Translations under genes and position numbers: made by a program
In this document: positions 52,498-58,511 of the stretch, one piece after another
How the letters are laid out: each line of letters starts with the position of its first letter
Position numbering within the stretch: position 1 is the stretch's first letter
Notes under the pieces: model-generated
The model's input: the letters and a program-made list of their open reading frames with translations, nothing else
Database searches by the model: none
What the model was told of the DNA's origin: nothing
Source of the DNA: Planctomycetota bacterium
Lineage (GTDB): Bacteria > Planctomycetota > UBA1135 > UBA2386
Assembly: GCA_025459175.1 (NCBI GenBank)
Contig: JALORC010000026.1
Span: forward strand, 1 to 58,511
DNA: 58,511 nucleotides
Reading direction: 5' to 3'

Positions 52498-55059
52498 GTG
52501 ACGTTCGCCCGCCATCCCGAGGAACAAGAGCTGCTGATCGCCTACGTCGCCCGCGCGTTGGCGCGGCTCGATGCCGGCGAGACGGTCGATCCGGCGACGT
52601 TGTGCCGCGACCATCCGCAGCTCGCCGCGGCGGTCGCCGAACTGCTCGGGCTGCAGCCGGAGCTGCCGCGGCTGCAGCTGGCGGCCCGGCGCGAGGATCC
52701 GCTGCAGGGCGCGCTGCTCGCCGGTCGCTATCGGCTCGCCGACTGCCTCGGTCGCGGCGCGATGGGCGTCGTCTACGGCGGCCTCGACGAAGAGCTGCAG
52801 CGTCCGGTCGCGGTCAAGATCCTCGACGTGCGGTTGTTCCGCGATCCGGATGCCGAACGCCGCTTCCAGCGCGAGGCCGAGGCGCTGGCCTCGCTGCAGC
52901 ACCCGCACGTGGTCGCGGTGTTCGATCGCGGCCGCACGCCGGAGGGCATCCACTTCCTGGTCATGGAGCGGCTCGACGGGGTCACGCTCGCCACGCTGCT
53001 CGAACGCATCGACGGCGGCGAAGGCGCCACCGCGGCCGCGATCGCCGTCACCGGCGACGACGGCGAGCCGAGCTGGCCGCGCCGCTGCGCGCGCTGGGCG
53101 CGCGACCTCGCCAACGGCCTCGCCGCCGCGCACGAACGCGGCCTCGTGCACCGCGACGTGAAGCCGTCGAACGTGTTGCTGTGCGGCTCGGGGCGCATCG
53201 TGCTGCTCGACTTCGGCATCGCCGCGCGCCACACCGACGGGCGGCTGACGGCGACCCGCACCACGCTCGGCACGCCGTGGTACATGGCGCCCGAACAGGT
53301 GCGCTCCGGCGGTCTCGTGCAGGCGCAGCCGACGCTCGACGTCTACGGTCTCGGCGCGCTGCTGTATCACCTGCTGGCCGGCCGGCCGCCGTACCAGGGT
53401 GACGCGGCCGCGGTGCTCGCGGTGCTGGCGCAGCAATCGCCGCCGCCGTTGCCGCACTTGCGGATCGGGCTGCCGCGCGATCTGGTCGCGATCGTCGACC
53501 GTTGTCTCGAACGCGATCCCGCGCGTCGGTACCCGACCGCCGCCGCGCTGGCCGCCGACCTCGACGCCTTCCTGCAGCACCTGCCGGTGACGGCGCGCCC
53601 GGTCGGCGCGCTCGGCCGGCGATGGCGGCAGTGGCGGCTGGCGCCGGCGCGGCCGCTGGCGGTGCTGGCGTTCGCGGCGGTGCTGCTGGTCGGCGGCCTG
53701 TGGTGGCGCAGCGCCGCGGACCAGCGCGAGCGGCAGCGCACGGCGCAAGTCGCGGCGCTCTACGCGACGCTGCCGTCGATCCTGGCCGTCGAAGGCCAGC
53801 CCGAAGAACGCATCCTGCAGCCGCTGCACCAGGAACACCGGCTCGGCATCGAACTGCTCGATCGACTGCTGGAGCTGTCGCCCGACGATCTGCCGGCGCG
53901 ACTGTGGCGTGCGTGCCTGCAGCAGGATCTCGGTGCCGCCAAGGCCGCCGCGGCGGACTTCGCGGCGCTCGCGGCGCGCGCCGATGGCGCCTACCTGCGC
54001 GCGTTGGCGGCTCGTTATGCGGCGGTCGACGGTAGTCGCGCCGGGGCCACCGCGATCGACCTCGACGGGCTGCCGGAACCGGTCGGTGCCGCGGAGTGCT
54101 ACGTGGCCGGCTTCCACGAACTGCGGCAGAGCGACCGCAAGGGCTTCGCCGCGCGCGCCGCCGAGCTGTTCGCACGCGCCGTCGCCGACTACCCGCCGGC
54201 GCGCGACGGGCGACTGCTGGCACTGGCGGCATTGGCGGAGCGGCAGCGCGGCGAGGAGCGCGCCGCGTCCATCAGACTGCTGTACGACGAATCGGTGGCG
54301 CTGGAGCAGCTCTACGGCGGGCCGACCGCGCGCACCTGCGCGATGCGCGGCCTGGCGCTGACCATGCGGCAGGAATACCGCGCCGCGATTCCCGAGCTCG
54401 AGCGGTCGCTGCAGCTGCGGCCGCAGCGACACGGTCCACTGCAGAATCTCGCCGTCTGCTGGCAACGGCTCGGCGATCTGACACGGGCCCACGACTGCCT
54501 GCAGCAAGCGCTCGCGGTGCGGCCGTTCGCCTGGAACACGCGGCAGGTGCTGGCGCAGGTCGAACGCGATCGCGGCAACTTCGATGCGGCGCTCTTGCTG
54601 GCCGGGTCGTTGGCGAAGACCGGCAACCGCGACGAGGCCTGGAAGCAGCCGGACCTGCTCGGCAGCATCGCTCTGGCCCAGGCGCAGGCATTGCTGGCGA
54701 CCGACCCCTCGGCGGCGCGAACGGCGGCGGCGCGCGCCGTCGCCGCGTACGACGAAGCGCTGGCGGTCCGCAACGATCCGGAGGCCCGGCAGCGGCGCGA
54801 GCTGGCGGCCGCGCTGCAGCTGCTGCAACCCACGCAGCACCTGATGCCGTTCGCGCGGGCGTTGCTCGAGAAGCCCGACCAGCCGTACCAGCTCGCCAAC
54901 CTGGCGTTCCTGCTGCCGACCGGAGGGCTCGGTGCCACCGAGACGGCGTGGCTGGCGGCGATCCTGCGCCGGTTGGCGCACGATCGCGCGCCGGGCGACG
55001 AGGTGTTCCGCGCCCGCATGCAGCAGGAGATCGACGACGGCCTGCGTCCGTATCGCTGA
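52498..55059 (+). CDS. Hanks-type Ser/Thr protein kinase with TPR-like sensor region
   Basis: An 853-residue transmembrane kinase. N-terminal helices (about 8-55) are followed by the kinase domain: the loop LADCLGRGAMGVVYGG, the Lys in VAVKIL, the catalytic HRDVKPSN starting at His218 (Asp220), DFGIA, and the APE-equivalent WYMAPEQV. The membrane helix PLAVLAFAAVLLVGGLWW is near residues 386-403. The remaining 450 residues are helical repeats; the TPR pattern is clearest at 'AIPELERSLQLRPQRHGPLQNLAVCWQRLGD'. The start is GTG at 52498. It lies upstream of a secreted-protein/sigma-factor pair. Confidence 0.92.
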   Translation: MTFARHPEEQELLIAYVARALARLDAGETVDPATLCRDHPQLAAAVAELLGLQPELPRLQLAARREDPLQGALLAGRYRLADCLGRGAMGVVYGGLDEELQRPVAVKILDVRLFRDPDAERRFQREAEALASLQHPHVVAVFDRGRTPEGIHFLVMERLDGVTLATLLERIDGGEGATAAAIAVTGDDGEPSWPRRCARWARDLANGLAAAHERGLVHRDVKPSNVLLCGSGRIVLLDFGIAARHTDGRLTATRTTLGTPWYMAPEQVRSGGLVQAQPTLDVYGLGALLYHLLAGRPPYQGDAAAVLAVLAQQSPPPLPHLRIGLPRDLVAIVDRCLERDPARRYPTAAALAADLDAFLQHLPVTARPVGALGRRWRQWRLAPARPLAVLAFAAVLLVGGLWWRSAADQRERQRTAQVAALYATLPSILAVEGQPEERILQPLHQEHRLGIELLDRLLELSPDDLPARLWRACLQQDLGAAKAAAADFAALAARADGAYLRALAARYAAVDGSRAGATAIDLDGLPEPVGAAECYVAGFHELRQSDRKGFAARAAELFARAVADYPPARDGRLLALAALAERQRGEERAASIRLLYDESVALEQLYGGPTARTCAMRGLALTMRQEYRAAIPELERSLQLRPQRHGPLQNLAVCWQRLGDLTRAHDCLQQALAVRPFAWNTRQVLAQVERDRGNFDAALLLAGSLAKTGNRDEAWKQPDLLGSIALAQAQALLATDPSAARTAAARAVAAYDEALAVRNDPEARQRRELAAALQLLQPTQHLMPFARALLEKPDQPYQLANLAFLLPTGGLGATETAWLAAILRRLAHDRAPGDEVFRARMQQEIDDGLRPYR

Positions 55060-55117
55060 GGCGGCGGATGGCCGGATTGCCCCTTGGGAACTGCGGCGGC
55101 GCTACGCTGGCACTGCC

Positions 55118-56593
55118 ATGACCCGCTCCGTCTCGTCCGTGTCGTTCGCCCTCGCGGCGATGGTCGCATTGCCGGCCCAGGGGCCGGAGTCGCGCGGGCT
55201 GTTGGCCGGGGCGCCGGTCGCCGTGCTGGTCCGCAGTGCCACCGACGATGCACAGGTCCGCGTGCGTCGGAACGGCTTCCAGCTGCTGGCGACGCCGCCG
55301 CTGCCGCCGAGCCCGCTGGCGCCCGACCTGCGGCAGATCCTGGTGCTGCACAACGCGCCGCCCGACCTCGAGGTCGACGACCTGAGCCTCGGTCGCGACG
55401 AAGTGCTGGTGAACGCGTCCGGCTTCATCACCGTGCCGCCGAATTCGTGGGGCGTGCTGTCGTTCTCGCTGAAGCAGGGGGCGACCGGTGTGCCCGGGTC
55501 GCGCATCGCGGTCGAAGCGGCCGCGGGCAGCGTCGGTGCCGCGTTGTTCTCGTGGGTGCTGCCCAGCAACGTGTTGCCACCGCAGGTAATCGGCCGCGTC
55601 GAACGTTCGCACTCGCGGCAGGAGTTCGGGCTGCCGCCCGGCAGCGACATCGACGGCATCGACATCCCGCTGATGCTCGGCCGCGACCAGGGCAACCTGC
55701 TCGGTCGCGAGCCCGGTTTCGCGGCGCTGATCGCGGCGCCGGAGCGGATCTACTTCACGGTGTCGCACGCCGCGCGCTTCGGCGTGCCCGACCTGTGGTG
55801 GGGCCCCGGGCCGTTGGCGGCCTTGCGCAGCGGGGCGACGATCTTCGTCACCGAGCGCACGTCGCCGACCGCACCGTGGCTGCGACCGCGGGTGTTCCAG
55901 CACTACTACGAGCTGGGCCTGCTGCAGCACGAGGACATCGACGGACTCGCCTACGACGAAGTCGCCGACAAGCTGCTGTTCTCGTGCGTGCGCTCGACCA
56001 CGGCCCCGATCCGCGACGAGTTCCTGTTCCTCGACATGATCACCGACGGACCGGTGGTGCCCGAGCCGGTGAAGACGATGGTGCCGACGCCGCAAGGGCC
56101 GGTGCCGGTGCCGGTGAGCCAGCAGATCGGCAAGGGCCAGAACGACGATGTCGACGGCATCTGCGCGCTGGATCCGCAGATCCTGACCAACAACCTGCCG
56201 CCGCCGGCCGGGGACGACTTCGGTTCGTCGGGCGGGGCACCGCGACCGGGGCTGCTCGGGGTGCCGACGGTGCAGGCGTCGGCGTTCCGTCGCTTCCAGG
56301 GCGGGCAGGTGTTCTTCGACAGCATCATGCTCGGGTGGCCGCCGTTGACCGGGCCGGCGCCCGGCTTCGCGGCGCTGTTCGTGACGATCGGCAACGATCC
56401 GACGCTGCTGCCGGCCGGGCCGATCCTGCTGCGCAATCCCACGCCGGCGGTGCCCGGCGATCCGCAGCAGTACTCGCTGCTGGTGCCGCCGCCGTTCCCG
56501 CTCAGCAACACGGTGCTGACGTTCCGTTGGGTGGCGCTCGACTTCGCGACCGCCGAGTTGGCCGAGGCGTGGCCGGTGCAGGTGTACCTGTGA
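55118..56593 (+). CDS. secreted protein with shared C-terminal module
   Basis: A 491-residue protein with a signal peptide (VSFALAAMVALPAQ). The N-terminal half contains 'GDDYxF'-free beta strands of unrecognised type and the segment RFGVPDLWWGPGPLAALRSGATIFVTE; the centre has HEDIDGLAYDEVADKLLFSCVRS and NDDVDGICALDP. The last 70 residues (LLPAGPILLRNP ... FRWVALDFATAELAEAWPVQVYL) are a variant of the C-terminal beta module of the other secreted proteins. Its stop overlaps the GTG of the sigma factor as GTGA. Function unknown. Confidence 0.72.
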   Translation: MTRSVSSVSFALAAMVALPAQGPESRGLLAGAPVAVLVRSATDDAQVRVRRNGFQLLATPPLPPSPLAPDLRQILVLHNAPPDLEVDDLSLGRDEVLVNASGFITVPPNSWGVLSFSLKQGATGVPGSRIAVEAAAGSVGAALFSWVLPSNVLPPQVIGRVERSHSRQEFGLPPGSDIDGIDIPLMLGRDQGNLLGREPGFAALIAAPERIYFTVSHAARFGVPDLWWGPGPLAALRSGATIFVTERTSPTAPWLRPRVFQHYYELGLLQHEDIDGLAYDEVADKLLFSCVRSTTAPIRDEFLFLDMITDGPVVPEPVKTMVPTPQGPVPVPVSQQIGKGQNDDVDGICALDPQILTNNLPPPAGDDFGSSGGAPRPGLLGVPTVQASAFRRFQGGQVFFDSIMLGWPPLTGPAPGFAALFVTIGNDPTLLPAGPILLRNPTPAVPGDPQQYSLLVPPPFPLSNTVLTFRWVALDFATAELAEAWPVQVYL

Positions 56594-57234
56594 GCGACGA
56601 CTGGACGGTGCTGCAGCCGGCGATCGCGGCCGCCGCCGCTGGCGATCCAGCGGCGCAGGAACGGCTGGTCGCGTGCTGCTACGAGCCGGTCCGGCGGCTC
56701 GTGCATCGCGACCTCGAAGGTGACTTCCGGCAGCGGCACCGCTGGATCCTGCCGCTGTTCAGCACCCACGACGTCGTGCACGAAGTGTTGGTGGCGGTGA
56801 TCCGCGACCTCGCCGACACGCAGTTCCCCGGCCCCGAGCCGTTCTTCGCGTATCTCGGCACGCTGGTGCGGCATCGGTTGCTCGACGCGGTGCGATTCCA
56901 CGAGGCGGCGCGGCGCGACGTTCGCAAACAGGCGGTCGAACCGACGGCCGGGCTGGCGGCGGTGGCGGCGGATGCGCGCGAGGCGACGCCGACGCTGGCG
57001 GCCTCGCTCGGCGAACGCGCGGGGCTGGTGCGTGATGCGCTCGCGGAGCTGCCGGAGCGCCAGCGGCGGTTGCTGGAGCTGCGGCTGCTCGAGGACGCGA
57101 CGTTCCCGCGGATCCGCGAGGCGCTCGGGTATGCGTCGGACGAGACGGCGCGGCAGGCGTGTCACGAGGCGCAGGCGCGGCTGCTGGTGAAGCTGCGGGT
57201 GCGCGGGTTCGGGCGCACGGTCGCCGGTGGGTGA
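56590..57234 (+). CDS. ECF-type RNA polymerase sigma factor
   Basis: A 214-residue sigma-70-family protein. Region 2 includes DPAAQERLVACCYEPVRRLV and the DVVHEVLVAVIRDL helix, followed by FFAYLGTLVRHRLLDAVRFHEAARRD. Region 4 includes LAELPERQRRLLELRLLEDATFPRIREALGYASDETARQACHEAQARLLVKL. This fits the planctomycete ECF groups that accompany Ser/Thr kinases. GTG 56590 overlaps the stop of the secreted-protein gene (GTGA), so translation is probably coupled. No anti-sigma gene lies next to it. Confidence 0.88.
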   Translation: MSDDWTVLQPAIAAAAAGDPAAQERLVACCYEPVRRLVHRDLEGDFRQRHRWILPLFSTHDVVHEVLVAVIRDLADTQFPGPEPFFAYLGTLVRHRLLDAVRFHEAARRDVRKQAVEPTAGLAAVAADAREATPTLAASLGERAGLVRDALAELPERQRRLLELRLLEDATFPRIREALGYASDETARQACHEAQARLLVKLRVRGFGRTVAGG

Positions 57235-57373
57235 GTCGAGCACCTCCGTCCGCGTGCCGTCGAGCGCCAGGTAGCGCTGGCATGGGCGCGCCGAGGTGGC
57301 GGGCGGTTCGGGCTGGACCGTCGAATGGTCGATAGCTGCAGCTCGCACTTCGCAGCTGTCGGCCGGAGATCCC

Positions 57374-58511
57374 ATGCGTTCACACAATCTGTTCTCGAGC
57401 ATCGTCACGCTTTCCCTGTGGCTCCTGGCAGCGAGCCTGCTTTCGCCGCGTGCGGGCGCGCAGTGTGCGACGCAGTGGTTGCCTGGCGATGGTGTGCCGG
57501 GCACCAACGGTACGGTGTACGCAACCACGTCGTGGGATGCCGATGGGCCAGGTCCTTTGCTGCCGGTGCTCGTGGTTGCGGGGTGGTTCTCGTTTGCCGG
57601 CGATGTGGCGGCGAACAACATCGCGCTCCATGACCCGGTTACCGGAGTCTGGTCGGCGCTGGGGGCGGGGACGAATGCCATAGTCAGCGCCCTGACGACG
57701 CTGCCGAACGGGGAGCTGGTGGCGGGTGGGAGCTTCACCACCGCGGGCGGTGTGGCTACCAGCCGCGTCGCGCGCTGGAATGGCACCAGCTGGTCGGCGC
57801 TGGGCACAGGCATCAGCGGCTTCAACGTCAGTGCCCTGACGACGCTGCCGAACGGGGACCTGGTGGCGGGAGGTTCTTTCTCGGCGGCGGGCGGCCTGGC
57901 CGCCAACCACATCGCTCGTTGGGATGGCACGAGCTGGTCGGCGCTCGGCGCGGGCATGGATGGCATCGTCTACGCTCTGACGGCGCTGCCGAACGGGGAC
58001 CTCGTCGCGGGCGGGGACTTCACCTCGGCGGGCGGCGTGTCCGCCAACCGGATTGCGCGTTGGGATGGAACGAACTGGTCGGCGCTGGCTGCAGGGATGG
58101 AGAGCTGGGTGTCCGCGCTGCTGACGCTGCCGAACGGGAACCTGGTGGCGGGTGGTTCCTTCGCCACAGCGGGCGGCGTCCCCGCCAACCGGATCGCTCG
58201 CTGGGATGGCAGCAATTGGTCGGCACTGGGCTCGGGGGTGGATGGTCTGGTGTTCACGCTGACGCGGCTGCCGAACGGGGACATCGTGGCCGGTGGAACC
58301 TTCATCACGGTGGGCGGTGCGGCTGCCAACCGGGTTGCGCGCTGGGATGGAGCGAGCTGGTCGGCGCTGGGCACGGGGACGAACAGCCAGGTACATGCCC
58401 TGACGACGCTGCCGAACGGCGACCTGATTGTGGGTGGGCTGTTCGCCGCGGCGGGCGGCGTCGTCGCCAATCAGATTGCGCGCTGGGATGGCGTGAACTG
58501 GTCGGCGCTGG
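57374..58511 (+). CDS. secreted repeat (beta-propeller-type) protein, 3' end missing
   Basis: The first 379 residues of a protein that runs off the window. GGAG lies five bases before ATG 57374, and the signal peptide is VTLSLWLLAASLLSPRAGA. After an N-terminal unit (about 30-95) come near-identical units of 47 residues (first one 48), each reading LTTLPNGDLVAGGxF..AGGV.AN.IARWDGTSWSALG. Five full units and part of a sixth are visible. The pattern suggests propeller blades. The 141-bp DNA repeat makes this region prone to unit gain or loss and also keeps antisense frames open. Confidence 0.82.
   Translation, partial: MRSHNLFSSIVTLSLWLLAASLLSPRAGAQCATQWLPGDGVPGTNGTVYATTSWDADGPGPLLPVLVVAGWFSFAGDVAANNIALHDPVTGVWSALGAGTNAIVSALTTLPNGELVAGGSFTTAGGVATSRVARWNGTSWSALGTGISGFNVSALTTLPNGDLVAGGSFSAAGGLAANHIARWDGTSWSALGAGMDGIVYALTALPNGDLVAGGDFTSAGGVSANRIARWDGTNWSALAAGMESWVSALLTLPNGNLVAGGSFATAGGVPANRIARWDGSNWSALGSGVDGLVFTLTRLPNGDIVAGGTFITVGGAAANRVARWDGASWSALGTGTNSQVHALTTLPNGDLIVGGLFAAAGGVVANQIARWDGVNWSAL
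57694..58511 (+). repeat. 141-bp coding tandem repeat array
   Basis: Direct repeats of about 141 bp (first unit 144) within the secreted protein gene, each containing CTGCCGAACGGG and CGCTGGGATGG-type blocks. Five full units plus a partial one are visible, continuing past the right edge. Confidence 0.85.

Noticed and set aside
50764..54981. A continuous 1405-codon minus-strand frame apparently fusing a secreted protein to a long N-terminal part
   Set aside because: The part right of about 52465 is antisense to Ser/Thr kinase 2. The signal peptide shows that the real gene starts near 52452.
57380..58396. A long minus-strand frame over the repeat region
   Set aside because: It arises because the 141-bp repeats are a multiple of three and keep antisense frames open. 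The plus-strand protein has a signal peptide and a Shine-Dalgarno.
57694..58511. Regular repeats as a possible CRISPR array
   Set aside because: The period is 141 bp, the repeats are coding and continuous, and there are no unique spacers or cas genes.

Overview
This 58.5 kb window is high-GC DNA from a Gram-negative-type chromosome, most likely a Planctomycetota bacterium. The evidence is two Hanks-type Ser/Thr kinases with N-terminal tails and TPR-like sensor regions, an ECF-type sigma factor typical of that phylum, many large secreted proteins made of beta-propeller or kelch repeats with a similar C-terminal module, two outer-membrane porins and an LpxL-like acyltransferase. The lineage is inferred from gene content only. 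No rRNA, tRNA, CRISPR array, transposase or phage gene was recognised.

Layout. 1-2 kb: a truncated GNAT acetyltransferase, then a three-gene hipB-hipS-hipT toxin-antitoxin operon on the minus strand with three palindromic operator-like boxes exactly 60 bp apart. 2-5 kb: topA. 5-15.4 kb: a secreted protein, a GT87 membrane glycosyltransferase, a membrane-fused spermidine-synthase-like protein, a kelch protein and an overlapping membrane-anchored protein. 15.4-22 kb: a SulP transporter, a serine hydrolase, a zinc-ribbon peptide with a good intrinsic terminator, and Ser/Thr kinase 1. 22-26.1 kb: slyX, then a minus-strand unit whose first four genes (tusA, dsrE2, dsrE, hybrid histidine kinase) are translationally coupled, followed by a GIY-YIG protein and cbrC. 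26.2-30.5 kb: a SUI1/YciH factor, an ABC-F ATPase, a PhyH-type dioxygenase, a hypothetical protein and an exported PPC-domain lipoprotein. 30.5-36.5 kb: an alginate-export-type porin, a hybrid histidine kinase, Sua5/TsaC and a phosphate-selective-type porin. 36.5-39.8 kb: a DEAD-box helicase with a foldable leader and an MFS transporter.

39.8-43.7 kb is the most recombined stretch. It holds a truncated secreted ORF with a TC microsatellite and two tandem secreted paralogues whose 3' halves are about 96% identical while their 5' halves have diverged. The second paralogue overlaps a convergent gene for an NTAQ1-type protein N-terminal glutamine amidohydrolase. 43.8-49.4 kb: a large secreted protein, a Cys-rich lipoprotein, a small membrane protein, an esterase, an LpxL-like acyltransferase and a DUF3050 protein. 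49.3-50.8 kb: an accessory cassette (an unrecognised, possibly immunity-like gene and a Uma2 nuclease) bracketed by a 54-bp direct repeat. 50.8-58.5 kb: a secreted protein, Ser/Thr kinase 2, a secreted protein overlapping an ECF sigma factor, and the start of a secreted protein built of 47-residue repeats that runs off the window.

The likely physiological themes are envelope and surface-protein biology, phosphorylation signalling (two Hanks kinases, two hybrid histidine kinases, one HipT kinase), sulfur relay, and translation or proteostasis factors (Sua5, SUI1, ABC-F, RhlE, NTAQ1). All coordinates and motif positions were read by hand. Similarities come from recognised family motifs, not from a search.
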